From Hygrophila difformis (lineage: Eukaryota > Streptophyta > Magnoliopsida > Lamiales > Acanthaceae), in contig JAOANR010000002.1 in the NCBI GenBank assembly GCA_030278955.1, positions 28,382,057-28,446,056 on the forward strand: a stretch of DNA of 64,000 nt, given 5' to 3'. A model generated the notes under the pieces. That model made no database searches, was not told the DNA's origin, and saw only the letters and a program-made list of their open reading frames with translations. Positions 10,580 to 22,128 of the stretch are shown piece by piece; the first letter of the stretch is position 1, and each line of letters opens with the position of its first letter. Position numbers and translations under genes: made by a program.

Positions 10580-11888
10580 CTTACTTCTGGACATGAGAAG
10601 GACAGAAGGACAAGGCTCAACCTACCACGTCTTGATGTGCCCTGTTGACGATAAAGAGATTATTGATTATTTCCTAAGTCCTTCAAGCGCGGATAACCCG
10701 AGCAACAAAGCCAAAGCCCTCCGGTTATTATATGAGAATGGAATTCTCTATAAAAGAACCTTGGAAGGTGTTCTTCTTAAATGCTTAGGCCCTGACGAAG
10801 CCAAACTTGCAATGGCTGAAGTTCATGAGGGAATATGCGGAGCTCATCGCGCTGGTTTGAACATGCGATGGACGCTTCATCGATATGGCTATTACTAGCC
10901 AACCATGTTCGACGATTGCATTCATGTCGCAAAGGGTTGTTCGGCATGTCAGAGTCACGGTGACTTGAATCATTTGCCAGTAACGAGTCTGAATTACTCG
11001 ATTAAACCTTGGCCTTTCAAGGATTGGGCTATGGACGTAATTGGTCGGATTACTCCTCCTTCCAGTGAACGTCACGAATATATCCTAGTGGCAACTGATT
11101 ACTTCACTAAATAGGTAGAAGCTATCTCGCTCAAGACGGTCAACCAAGATGTGATAGTCTACTTCATCGACAAACACATCGTACACCGATATGGGATACC
11201 GCATTTTATCCTAACGAATCAAGGGAAAGTGTTTGTCGGAAACCAAATAGCCGAATACACGGAAGAACTCGGGATCCGATTGTTGCATTCCTCGCCATAC
11301 TATCCACAAGCTAATAGCCAAGCGGAAGCAACAAACAAGGACATTATCCAGATCATAAAAAAGATGATATAGGATAACCCTAGAAAATGGCATGATCTTT
11401 TGTCCGAAGCCTTATGGGCTATCAGGAATTCTAAGAGTATTGCCACGGGTTTCACCCCTTATCAACTAACTTATGGTCAAGACACAGTTCTGCCTTTGGA
11501 AATATCAGTTCCAAGTTCGCAGATTATTCTCCAAGCATCAGTTCCCGATGATCAATATCAGGAAGAGATGATGCAGCAATTGGAGCAAGCGGACACGATC
11601 CGATTAACGGCGATTGATAACCTTACTCAGAAGCCCAAAGAAGGGCTCGATATTATAATAAATTCGTAAAGAAATTAACTTTTAAAGAAGGTGATCTTGG
11701 TTGGAAAGAAATATTACTGATAGTTAAGAATCACAAGTTTGGAAAATGGTCCCCCAATTGGGAAGGACCGTTTATTATCAACAAAGTGTTTAGTAATGGT
11801 GCGTACTAACTAATGGACAATGATGGAAAATTAGTACATCAAAGCATCAATGCTAAATATCTAAAGAAGTATTATCCTTCTGCTTAGG
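10580..11888 (+). pseudogene. Tat-like Ty3/gypsy integrase remnant
   Basis: Translation of three broken frames gives a gypsy integrase of the Tat/Ogre type: a zinc region (HEGICGAHRAGLNMRW, then CSACQSHGD), the core (WAMDVIGRI, ATDYFTK, SSPYYPQANSQAE) and a C-terminal segment (YQLTYGQDTVLPLEI, then KWSPNWEGPF). Stops interrupt it at about 10896, 11112, 11370, 11667 and 11807. It is not closely related to the chromovirus pol beside it. Its upstream part was displaced when gypsy-1 inserted at 10580. It is a target-site relic. Confidence 0.82.
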
Positions 11889-13059
11889 ATAATGCTTTAC
11901 ATTCCGAGTAAACGATACGGGAATAAAAGATCTACAAAATAGGCCTATCATTACTACATGTTTGGGTCTGTTTTGAAAAGATCTTCATGCTGAAGAGGGC
12001 TTCTAAGTGTGATTCAGTCTTCCTCCATGGTCACTGGGAGGGAGTGACCAAAAGCCCAGGAGATCCGGCTAGGAGCATCCTGTGAGGAATCACCACTCAG
12101 GGGAGGGGTGTCATCCGGGCTGGGATCATAGGGATGCGAGGCAGGAGCAGGTCCAGACCAAGACTGTGGAAGCTTTTCTCTAGCTTGGCAAGCCTTGGTA
12201 GACGATGGTTCTGCCCAGTAGTGAGCGTCCCACCATAGAGTAAGGACATTCATTTTATCAATTAAATGAATCTGATCTCTGGGACGCCGTTCCAGAAAGT
12301 CGGTGCCCATATGGTCCCTCTTACGAAAATTATGTTTCCGAGCAGGTTAAAACTGCTAAGGACATCTCTTTAAAGAAAAGGGGGTAAAAACCAAAATTCT
12401 GAAATATGATTGCAAGCAGAAAAGGCCATGTTTTGAGTGGGTAGAAACATTACCCTTAGTGGTATTTATAGCCACAAATGGTATTTATAGCCACAAATGG
12501 TTGATACCACTAAAAACATTACCCTTAGTGGTATTCCGTGCAGTAAATGGTCACATCATTCTTTGCGCAAAACTGCCTCGAAAAGGCACGGTGGCAGCGA
12601 TTACCAAGAATGGATGCATGCGAATCTGCGTATCCAAACAAACGTCCATTCAAAATCTCCTAGAATGACAGGCATCATCATTAACTGACAACCCGAGCTA
12701 AGGAGATTTCAGACTTTTTCAGTGGATAAGGCAAAAAACGTGGCCAAGTGTTCCACTAAAAAATGGGGGGCAATTTGTTAACACATAAAAATTGTGTTAA
12801 TCCAGCTCACATACATATCCAGGTCCAATTCTCATAATGGCCCAATTTCTAGGCTTGATGCGGAAAAAGATGGCCCAAGAAGACCAGCCCATGGACCCCG
12901 AGGGACATTGTCCGAGCAAGCCAAACTACCTAAATAACGATGCAATCAGAAGAAAAACATACCCGAGTACGATAACTGCCCGAGTACCACGAGTTAGAGA
13001 AAGCGGTTCCAGTACGTTACGAGGTGATGTCACCCCGGGCGACCTTGTTGCCTTCCCAG
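11889..13059. other. Non-coding tail of the Tat-like remnant, no gene seen
   Basis: A minus-strand open frame at 12014-12310 has a proline/serine-rich product that I do not recognise. The direct repeat CCACAAATGG at about 12470 and 12491 marks a short local duplication. TGTTAACACATAAAAATTG at about 12777 looks like an LTR edge, but I could not find its partner. Confidence 0.4.
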
Positions 13060-13900
13060 AGTAAATGATGAACTCCACACGACTCAAAAGAATTACGCAA
13101 GGGATGGGAGCAAGAGGATGATCCCTCTCAAAAGAATCCAGTAATCCAAGGGTCATCAAAGAGTCAATGTAAACATGAAGTCTTCCTTCCCCAGCCTTGC
13201 AATGATCACCAATCCAAAAGCCAGTGCTGCGAACTCAGCATAAATTGAAGTAAATCTCCCAAGGTACCCACAACCTGCCTAGCGCCACTATCCACCATCA
13301 CTTCTCACAACAAAGCCAAATCCCCCTCGCCCGGGGTTCCCTATGGAGCTTCCATCCACGTGAAGTATAGTTCTCTTTAAATCCAACATGTTCCACCGAA
13401 CATACTTCGGAGCACGTAGAGGCCGAGAAACAGATGGCTTCGCCTGATCCACCTCCAAGCAAAGTCTTTGGATTTCCTTAATAAGTACCCAATGAGGTTT
13501 GTCTTTATCTTTGAATATTCTAGCATTCATTTCAAGCCAAAAGGTCCAAAGTGACATGCCAAATTTAATACCATAAAGCCTGAAGAGAGCTTTCAGGAAG
13601 ACCCTAATATTATCCTGAGTCATTTGATCACAATCCTCAGGGACAATAATCCGAATTTTCTTCCAGCAGATCTTGACCCAACTACAGTAGAATAAACAAT
13701 GGCTCCATATTTCAATACCCTGCCACAAAGGGTGCAAAGAGGGGAAACAACCAGATTTCTATGGTAACGAGTGTCATTAACCGGGAGTGTTGTGAGATAT
13801 GAGCCAAAGGAAAAAACCAACCTTCTTAGGCAAGCCCACCTGCCACATCCAAGGCCAATCTTCGGATGGAGGAACCTGCTTGGAGAGGAAATGGTAAGTT
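13060..13900 (-). pseudogene. LINE-type reverse transcriptase C-terminus (zf-RVT plus RNase H)
   Basis: The minus strand encodes the end of a plant non-LTR polyprotein: a zf-RVT region (SPLCTLCG near 13730, HCLFYCSWVKICW near 13680, TFWLEMNARIFKDK near 13530), a linker and an RNase H domain beginning ILHVDGSSIGNPGRGGFGFV (about 13375-13310) and continuing in another frame to VYIDSL near 13160. Frameshifts separate the parts. The RT core is missing, so this is a truncated relic. Its 3' end was lost where it meets the sequence left of 13060. Confidence 0.75.
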
Positions 13901-14076
13901 GATTTAACTGTGTATTTGTTTAAGGAATATATGCCTCGTTAAAATTTCCAATGATGACAAATATACGGCTCATTTCAAGGTATTTGTTTATTGATGTTAT
14001 TGTTCTTTTATGTTATATTCTATAATAATAATTTACAATCTCATTAAAATTTATTAATTATTGTTGTTTTATTTCA

Positions 14077-14828
14077 GGATTGCATTGGAGCAGTTGATGG
14101 TACTCATATAGATGTTATAATTCCTGAGGAAGATCAACTACGGTATAGAGGAACAAAAGGGACACTAACCATTAATGTACTCGCAACCTGTGATTTTGAT
14201 TTACTTTTCACATACGTACTAAGTGGTTGAGAAGGTTCGACTCATGATTCTCGCATTTTTTAGATGCAATTGGGAACCCAATTCTAAATTTTCCTAAACC
14301 TCCACTAGGTGAATTTATTTATTTTAATTTGTATTGGTTTTTTATCAGTACATATTTATTTTAACTTTAAAATCTTAAATTTTGCTTTATAATTTTGTAA
14401 CTCTATTTATTTCATTTTAGGCAAATATTATTTAGTAGACAATAGGTATCCTGAGAGACAAGGATTCTTGACACAGTATCATAAGATTAGGTACCACCAA
14501 TCAGAGTTCCGTGGTGCAAATCCAAGAGGGTCGCGAGAAATATTTAACCGTGCTCATTCAGCTTTAAGAAGTTGTATTGAGAGAGCATTTGGCATTTTAA
14601 AGGCACAGTGGAAAATTTTAGCACAAATTCCAAGGTATGGTCCTGAATTACACAACTACATTTGGATTACACAACTACAACAGACTGAGCAAGGTTACTG
14701 ACCCATCATTTCGAGTTATTGATGCGGATCCAAATTTTATCCCTCCAGATACATTTACACCCAAAGTACTGCGCGCATGGGTAGTAATGAAGTTACACAA
14801 CTTCGTAATGACATCACAACTAGTTTGA
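14077..14828 (+). pseudogene. PIF/Harbinger transposase (DDE_Tnp_4) remnant
   Basis: After a TTTCAG acceptor the sequence encodes DCIGAVDGTHIDVIIPEE (14077 on), the first catalytic aspartate block of HARBI1-like transposases, then THDSRIF. A second part after an AT-rich intron-like gap gives KYYLVDNRYPERQGFL (about 14420), RYHQSEFRG and LRSCIERAFGILKAQW (about 14565). These are the hallmark blocks of the Harbinger nuclease. TGA at about 14228 and TAG at about 14262 break it. No N-terminus is visible. A TIR-like end (TCTCAAACAGGGC) lies at about 15217, but I found no left partner. Confidence 0.85.
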
Positions 14829-14956
14829 TGGCAATTAGGTGACACCATGTTTCTTAAAGATTTATTTACTTGTTTGGATTATTATCTCATTTTGAGCTTA
14901 ATTATCTTTACATATAGTTATCAGTGAAAATTTATTTTATTATACATTAGTGTCAC

Positions 14957-14998
14957 CATGAATATTATTATTATTATTATTATTATTGTTATTAATCA
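14957..14998. repeat. ATT trinucleotide microsatellite
   Basis: About 13 units of ATT with one GTT interruption. Confidence 0.9.
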
Positions 14999-15395
14999 AA
15001 ATATTTTTCAAACAAATTTTAAGTATTAATAAAATACACCATGCCCTTATATGTCTTTTCACCCCCAATGAATTATTCATTATCAGTACATTTTTACCAA
15101 ATACTTTTATAAAACAACAATCTAATCAGCTAGTCAAACCAGTTAACTGAATAATCTAAATACAAATAGTTGATTGACTAAGCTATTAGCTAACAACTAA
15201 TACTTGTTAGTTAATTCTCAAACAGGGCTATAGATAGATAGATAAAGATATAAAATAGAATATAGATATAGATTCGATTAGGCCCAACAAAGAATCTTTT
15301 CCAATATTTTGCCCACCCCTACCCGCTGGCCATGTGTAAGATATGGAGGACGTACTTTTTTTGGCTCAGAGACGGTGGTTAAATTATTAAAATAA

Positions 15396-15658
15396 TACTT
15401 CCTCTGTTTTTTTTTATTTGCTACGGACCCACCCTGCAGGCAGTCCAATATACATTTTAAACCATTAAAAACTCAATCTCGGTACAAGTAAAAATTCTAA
15501 AAGTTTGATATTTAAAAACTACATGACGAGACGAATCTAACAAGATCTCACTTGGCTATATTTTAACTTGTATAACTATGATAAAACTTTAAGTGAAAGT
15601 ATGTGAGTGAATAGTAACAAAATCCTAATGGGGCAAATAAAGAAGAACGGAGGAAGTA
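15396..15658. mobile_element. Stowaway-like MITE
   Basis: The left end TACTTCCTCTGTTTTT and the right end AGAACGGAGGAAGTA are inverted repeats bounded by TA dinucleotides. At 263 bp without coding capacity it fits a Tc1/mariner-derived MITE. A related copy in the opposite internal orientation begins at 63827; both carry the CAAGATCTCACTTGGCTAT-type internal block. Confidence 0.8.
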
Positions 15659-15849
15659 CATATTTAATCACTCATTCAAAAAAATAAATTTTTACTCATT
15701 AAAAATATAAGATCGCCTGTTGAAGATGATCCAACAAAATAAAATTTTAAAAATAAAATAAAATACATAACTCGTATGTAGAACAGGCGAGTTCATTTTT
15801 TTTAAGTTGTACAGTGTAACCCTAAACCATTATTTACATATCACTTTCA

Positions 15850-16370
15850 TTTTTTATCTGTCCCAATATATTTCACTCATTTTCATTTTAGGAAACCAAT
15901 CCTACTCTCATCACATCACAAATAAATATATTAAAATTTTATACCCACCGCCATTACTAAATTCAAACTCACAACCATCACATCATATATAAATAGATCT
16001 ATTAAAAGTCTATTCTGCGCGCAACTTTTTGGAGCTTTGAGCAGCTTTAGATTTTATATCAAAAAAATATCTCCGTTCTTCACACTAACTTTTAAAGGCT
16101 TTAACTGTGAATTGCAGCTTCGAAAAGCTCTACAATCAGACGCTACTGCTTTCAACAGCTATAGCTCGTAGATGTAGCTCTACGTGCAAAACAGACAATA
16201 AAAATTCAAATTCATTACAGTCATATCACATAAATCTCTAATTGACCTTGACTTTAAATACTAATATATCCCTACATTAAATATTAATTATCCCCAAATA
16301 AAATATCATGTTCATAAAAGTAAATTATAAAAAAAACTAGAAAAACTAAAAAAACTAAAATATCCTTGAA
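15850..16370. mobile_element. Degraded MITE-like repeat with a nested insert
   Basis: The flanks (CTGTCCCAATATATTTCACTC at about 15862, and CCCTACATTAAATATTAATTA at about 16271) match the interior of the MITE at 21572-21899 in the same order. They are split by an unrelated block of about 190 bp (about 16008-16200) whose ends (CTGCGCGCAACTTTTT and TACGTGCAAAACAGAC) look like weak inverted repeats, possibly a second MITE. Confidence 0.5.
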
Positions 16371-16538
16371 GGACTAGTTTTGGGCCCAATGTGACGTGAG
16401 ATTACTCGGTATACGGCAAAATTTATAAAGTTATTGGTACTAAATAATAGAAGACCACTCATTTGCTAAAAAAATATATGCACATTGAAAATTATAATAA
16501 ATTAATATAAATGATTGTAGATGGAAATTTATAATAAA

Positions 16539-16567
16539 CTAGTATACCCGCCCGCGCAATACGCGGG
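16539..16567 (-). mobile_element. Helitron 3' terminus (minus strand)
   Basis: Read on the minus strand this is a hairpin CCCGCG-TATTG-CGCGGG, an 11-base spacer, then CTAG, followed by T. This is the canonical Helitron 3' end (hairpin, CTRR, insertion between A and T). The element would extend rightward from 16539. I could not place its TC 5' end among the younger insertions. Confidence 0.75.
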
Positions 16568-16731
16568 AAGTAAAATTTATATATATATATTTTTAAAATA
16601 ACATAATATTTTAAAAATTCAAAAATTTTATTACATAAAATTTGGTTCATGCCAATTTTTTGACCACATTATTGAGAAAAATGTGACAAAGTGGTTTAGC
16701 AACTTTGTCAATTAAGTTATTTTCCTAATAT

Positions 16732-17350
16732 TGTGGCGGTGTTATTCGGGATGAAGAAGGGAGGGTGATATATATCTTGTCTGACCATGTGGGTTGTATA
16801 GACTCCAACGAGGCCGAGATTACAGCCGTTAGTAGAATCTGTCGGGCGATTGCTAGACACCAAGGCTTCCCTCTTCCGAAATTGGTCTTCGAATGCGATT
16901 CATCTAATGTTGTGAAATGGTTACTTGATCCAGGATCCATTCCATGGAAATTCCATTTCCTAATGGATCCAATTATGCTGATTTTGAATTGTTCAGGTTG
17001 CATAAAGGTGGAACACATATTCAGGGAGCGAAACTCCATGGCAGATTTTTGGGCAAGAAAGGGTGCTCAGGGTGTTGGTCGGCTCGATAATTGGTTCTAG
17101 ATGTGGGGTGGGTGCAGATTGGTTTCTCTTGCCCTCTAGATTGGTACTGAGATTTATTTTCTTTCTGTTTGGGGGTCTTGGTTTGGTTATTGTCTGTTTT
17201 TGTATCCCAAGTGGAAGTATGCGGTTGTATGTTTGGTTTTGGGAAGTTGATTGGATTGTCTGTTCCGTGTATGTTACCTTTGTATATTGACCAAGCTTTG
17301 CTTTGGCTTGGTTAGTTGGAATAATATTCATCATTCTCCTAAAAAAAAAA
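16732..17350 (+). pseudogene. LINE 3' end: RNase H domain and poly(A)
   Basis: From 16732 the frame reads GVIRDEEGRVIYILSDH, then EAEITAVSRICRAIA, FECDSSNVVKWL and HIFRERNSMADFWARKG, the plant RNase H-like (RVT_3) fold at the end of many LINEs. It stops at TAG 17098-17100. A T-rich 3' UTR with TTGCTTTGGCTTGGTTAG follows and ends in ten A residues at 17341-17350, the tail expected of target-primed insertion. It is 5' truncated. Confidence 0.8.
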
Positions 17351-17619
17351 TATTGTTGTTTGATTGATTTAGCTTATAATCAATTTGATTTTATATTACT
17401 TAATTTATAAATTTACGGTAAAATTTGCTTGATACGAATTCTGTAATATATTTGATTTTATATTTTTAATTTATAATTTGCTAGATATTTATAATCATTA
17501 CTTAATTATAAATGAAATTATTTAGTATTTTGTCTTTTACTTTTAACTCCATTTTATATTTTTATATGTTAATTTGTTATTATATATTACATTCTAATAA
17601 TGGTATTAAACTCATTGAC

Positions 17620-17962
17620 CAATGGCCTGCCTCCCACCCCTGGCTCCGCTCTGGTATTAGATTAAAGACCGGAGAGACGTCTTTGACCGATGATCAATTC
17701 ATCATGTACTTGTCGAGGGTAAAATGGTCGCGGATTGTCTAGCAAAACTTGGTACATCTCTACAAGAATTCTACACTACTTGGGCATTCCCCCAGACTTC
17801 ACGCATAGGGCGTTAGCGGCGGATTCTTCCGGCGTGTGATTCCTAAGAGCCTAAGTCTTAGCTTATTTTTCCCTTTCTGCTTTTTGGACACCTCTTTCTG
17901 TTGCTTTTATTTTCCTTTATTTTCTGTTCAATTTGATATCTGGCTTCAGCTTCCAAAAAAAT
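17620..17962 (+). pseudogene. Second LINE 3' end with short A tail
   Basis: Translation in the frame of about 17720 gives VADCLAKLGTSLQEF followed by FPPDFTHRALAADSSG, the typical final block of plant LINE RNase H domains. Stops occur both before and after. The 3' UTR ends in CTTCCAAAAAAATAATG at about 17950. It is much shorter than the LINE ending at 17350 and differs in sequence, so it is a separate insertion. Confidence 0.7.
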
Positions 17963-18036
17963 AATGTAAATAATCCTAGAACATTGTTCACATCAATATG
18001 GAGTGACTAATACAAATCTAATCATGAATATATAAT

Positions 18037-18093
18037 TCTCATATTATATTATATTATATTATATTATTTTATATTATATTATATTATATTATA
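18037..18093. repeat. ATATT pentanucleotide microsatellite
   Basis: About eleven copies of ATATT with one interruption. Confidence 0.88.
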
Positions 18094-18094
18094 T

Positions 18095-18437
18095 GTAGGG
18101 ATGAAAACGGTATGGATACGGTTGGATATTATCGGATATGAATATTATCCCATATTTTTTTTCTCGGATTCGGATCGAATACGGATATGCTGGATACTAA
18201 TACGAATTCGAATATTTTCCGGATACAAATACATGTCGGATACGGATTCAATCGGATATAGATTATCGGATAATTTTTTATAATCCTTTTAAAAATTTGA
18301 TAATTTTTGATAAAAATTATCGGATAATTTGATATTATTTATAATTATTGATAAATTTTAATTAATAAATATTATTATATTCATACATCCATATTTAAAA
18401 TCCGGATAATATCCTAACAATTTTCGGATACTGTCGG
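18095..18437. mobile_element. Ac/Ds-like (hAT) terminal region, one end only
   Basis: TAGGGATGAAAACGG closely resembles the Ac/Ds terminal inverted repeat (CAGGGATGAAA), and the next 330 bases are dense in GGATA, CGGAT and TTATCGG motifs, the subterminal repeat style of hAT elements. It is cut at 18438 by an LTR-like sequence, and I found no second terminus. Confidence 0.45.
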
Positions 18438-20620
18438 ATGTAACGCCCCAAAATTCAAACATGATTTTCGCAAGTATTACCGCCGTACTAACTATCCTAA
18501 ACTAGTGGTCAGCTAATTTAAAACAGCTAGTACAAGGCTGAGTAAAACCTAAAGTGATTATCTGTTTAATTAAATTAAATGCGAAAGCTAAAATAAATTA
18601 AAACACATAAACATAAATACAGTCTCACATAATAACCAAATAATAATCCCAGCATATCATTCAGGCTACAAGCCTCAGAAAACAGTAATAAGCAACATGC
18701 CTATCTCAATCAGGGCTACCAGCCCAAAACAGTAAAACACATAAGGCCACATGCCGACGAAATATAAATCCTAGGCTCACAGGCCTCATCTAGGAAATAA
18801 TCCAAATATTCAACAGATATAGCAGCAGAGTACCATATAAATATAATAAAATAAAATAGATAAATCCTATCTATGTGATCTCTCAACCCAAACCTAATCA
18901 TGCTCCAGCGCCTCCAGCAGGATCTATAAACAGAAAAAAAAAAAAAAAAAAAAAAAGCAAAGGAGTCGGTACAACGTATTGAGCAAGGGATATATGTGCA
19001 GAGGAATAAGGGGGAAACAACTAATAACAAGTATAATATAAATAGAGTAGAATATAAATAAAACAGATAAAACATTATACCTGCAACACCCCCATTTTCC
19101 CTAAAGGAACAGTGGCAGCAAAGCGCGGGAACAATGGGCGAGTGTTACCGCCACGTATTCCGGTCCGCCCAGAATACGCTAAGGCTAGCATATATATATT
19201 TTAGAGTTTAAAATAATGGGCCAATAGTTTTGCACAAGATTTTCATTATTTAAAATAATAATACAAAATCTTTGTTAATGTGGGTTAAAAACCCAAATAA
19301 TTTCACTTAATAAAAATCCATGCCAAGTAATATATTTTTTTCCAAAAGGGAATTTAAAAATATACATTTTAAATATTAAACCCCAAACCGTGCCCGTGCA
19401 AATGATGCTCTGCCGAACCTTGCAGGTTTCAAGTCCTGAAAGGAAATGGTAACAGTGTAAAATCAGCGAAAACAATCGCTGAGTAAGTAGACCTTTACTC
19501 CCGGAGGAGGTCATGTTGCAGAAATAATTTAATAACAACATTCGTGGTCATGGTATGCTTAAACGAGATTTATTGGTGCACAATGTAAAATAAATCCATG
19601 AATATCCTTCCAACCATTTCAAAATAAGGTGTGGTTTAACTCCGGCACCGTTCCCGATGGGCATTTGATGCACACAACAGCGAGGGTGGCGACAAGGCCC
19701 ACACACAGTATTCCAACACCGTAACTATGAGTATCCAAACCATATAATTCGTCGCAAATTATTGCAAAGCACAGTAAAAATAGCATACCGATAATCCAAA
19801 AGCAGTAGGGAACAATAAGCATAAATTTAAAATATAAAAGTGGTATTAAAATTTATGCTCAAGCTAAATAAATTTGGGCTTAATCCAAAGAGTAAAAATC
19901 CACTTACAGTTATCGATAGCAGAGGGAATGCAACACACGCAAGCAAAAATGCAGGCTAACGAGCAGGCAGGGCTTCCTAAATGCATAGCTTCTCGACGAG
20001 CAAAATCTCTAACACCAACTTGGATTACTAAGAACACTAAAAAATGAAAGAACTTGGAAGAAGAGAAGAGAAGTTGGGTGTGAAATTTGGTTCACGGTGG
20101 ATGATGGTGGTCACGGTGGAGGGGTGGCGTGGTGGCGGAAATAGGTGGCTGTGTGGTGGTGTTGGTGGATCCTGGTAGTGGTGAAGGTTGGAGATCCGAT
20201 TACGGGCTTAAGGGGAGGCATCCGGAGGTGGCGGATGGCCGTCGGCGGCGGTGATGGTGGCGCACCAGAGTTGGGCGGCGGCAGAGGGCGAGAGACGAAG
20301 GCGAGATGGAGGCGGAAATGGATAGGGTGGGGGGGGGGGGGGGGGGAGAAGTTTATATAGAGGGCAGGAGGTATCCTTATAACCGGTCAAGAGCTTCGTC
20401 CATTGGGTTCTCACCCCATTATCTAACGGTTATCCATAGCGGTCAATCAAATGTCAAATAAAGTGATTGACCCTTTTGTCCAATGGATTTTTCTCAACGG
20501 ATATACATAACGGTCAATCAAATGTCAATTAAAGTGGTTTGGCCCTTTGTCCAATGGATTTTCCTGATATCCATAACGGTCAATCAAATGTCAATTAAAT
20601 TGATTGACTCCTTTGTATAC
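18438..20620 (-). repeat. Probable solo LTR or LTR fragment of another gypsy element
   Basis: The left edge TGTAACGCCCC has the form of the other gypsy LTR ends read on the opposite strand. It contains CTGAGTAAGTAG (19480), the counterpart of the ACTTACTCAGC block in the other LTRs, and a CT-rich leader-like stretch near 20050-20200. A run of about 22 A lies at 18935-18956 and a run of 18 G at 20329-20346. The right edge and duplication were not found. No gene is supported. Confidence 0.4.
20436..20612. repeat. About 70-bp tandem repeat, 2.5 units
   Basis: GGTCAATCAAATGTCAA starts at 20441, 20512 and 20579 (spacing 71 and 67), with GTCCAATGGATTTT between units. Confidence 0.85.
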
Positions 20621-21571
20621 CAATATTTCTTTCAATGCTCATAAATTAGTGGACCTACGCTTAATTAAAATATTCCAATGATAGTTATTCGTTCGATTAG
20701 GCTTGACTTGCTAATCATTATTTGGAAAAATAATATTCTAAATTTCGACTAAGTAGTCGTAACTAATTGATATGGACTTAAATAGCTGGTGGTATAATAT
20801 AGCTTAGTACTTATGAATTAATTAAATGTTGTTGCACTTAAAACTTTTAATTGCTTAAAGATAGTCCATGACTTGACTTTTGATCGCCCTAGAAATTCTT
20901 ATTCCGAAAATATCACTTCTCCTTCTCCAATTTACCTAATGATAAATTAATAATTTTATAAGGTGTTTTTAATATAAAAAATTTGAGTATCTTTTTAAAA
21001 ATAAATTTAAAATTTTACGAAGTGTTATAATATCATCTCATACCGGTGCTTCAACCATAAACATACATTTTATGCATGTGATGCATGACCTAACATACAC
21101 CTATCTACCCTATATGCAAATGGAAATGAGTATGCCTTGCCGACAACCTAAAAACCCGGGCAGTATGAACCCACGGGTGAGGAATTCATCAACTCCAACC
21201 CGTTATAGGATAACATACACCATCCCCGCAGGGACTACAGGCATCACAACCAATAATCACACCCCGAAGGGCCAACATGCATCACAGCTAATAATCTCTT
21301 GCATAACAGCCAATAAACCACCCCGCAGGGCCACCGGGTTTCAATAGCACCTATGAAAGTTGTCCGATCAATCACATACAACATAACACCACATCATATC
21401 ACCGGGACTCAACGACACCTACAAAGGCTACCCGTATAATCATAACATTTTCCTCATAGGCTAATTCCTTTAATCCCTTAGCAAGTAACTCCAAAAGTTA
21501 ATTAAATTAAATAAAATAGACAAGCCCCAGTACATAGTTTAGCAAATATGAGAAGACTAGGACTTAATATA
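20621..21571. other. Unassigned non-coding DNA
   Basis: I see no gene. A block at 21220-21345 has imperfect repetition of CATCACAGCCAATAA and CCCCGCAGGGCCA, as in some LTR leaders. Confidence 0.5.
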
Positions 21572-21899
21572 TACTCACTCCGTCCCATTAATTCTGTCTC
21601 ACTTTCCTTTTTGGTCCGTCCTCCAATTGTCTCATTCTCTTTATGGAAATAATTAACTACAAACATACTCCCATCATATCATATCAATAAATAAATTTAT
21701 TAAAATTTCAAATACACAACTATCACATCACACATAAATAAATCAATTAAAAATTCAAAACTCATTACAATCACATCACATAAATTCTTAATTTACCCCA
21801 ACTTGAACACTAATCTACCCCTACATTAAATATTAACTATCTCACATGAAATACCGTGCCCAAAAGTTTTGAGTCGCTTTTAACGGAAAGGATGGAGTA
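21572..21899. mobile_element. MITE, Stowaway-like
   Basis: It starts TACTCACTCCGTCCC and ends GGAAAGGATGGAGTA, imperfect inverted repeats with TA at both ends. It is 328 bp and AT-rich inside, with direct CATCACA-type repeats. The interior is shared with 15850-16370. Confidence 0.7.
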
Positions 21900-21911
21900 T
21901 AATATATCTAT

Positions 21912-22030
21912 TATTAGAAAGAAGATGGACCTAGGGCTTCAACCTAAAACCAATTGGTGATAGGTAGAGAGGCCCATGTCCAAATAAATAGGGGGATAAC
22001 CCAACATATAACCAATGTGGGACTTTAACA
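21912..22030 (-). repeat. copia 3' LTR
   Basis: Matches the split right LTR; the outer dinucleotide is changed (TA for TG on the plus strand at 21912). Ends ACTTTAACA at 22030. Confidence 0.85.
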
Positions 22031-22128
22031 CCCCTCCTCGAGATGATATTCATCTCGGAAACAACATCGAGATGATATCCATCTCGAAAACAACGAGATA
22101 CCCAAACGAGTACCCATGTCTCTGATAC
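22031..22128 (-). other. copia junction segment with paired palindromes and a PBS-like motif
   Basis: CGAGATGATATTCATCTCG (22039-22057) and CGAGATGATATCCATCTCG (22068-22086) are near-perfect palindromes. TCTGATACCA at 22116-22125 is a second copy of the primer-site motif, placed where RT should continue. Confidence 0.7.

Noticed and set aside
20329..20346. Functional G-quadruplex
   Set aside because: A plain run of 18 G next to a repeat; length may also be an assembly artefact.
20145..20360. Glycine-rich protein frame
   Set aside because: It is produced by GGTGG-type low-complexity sequence in an LTR-like region.
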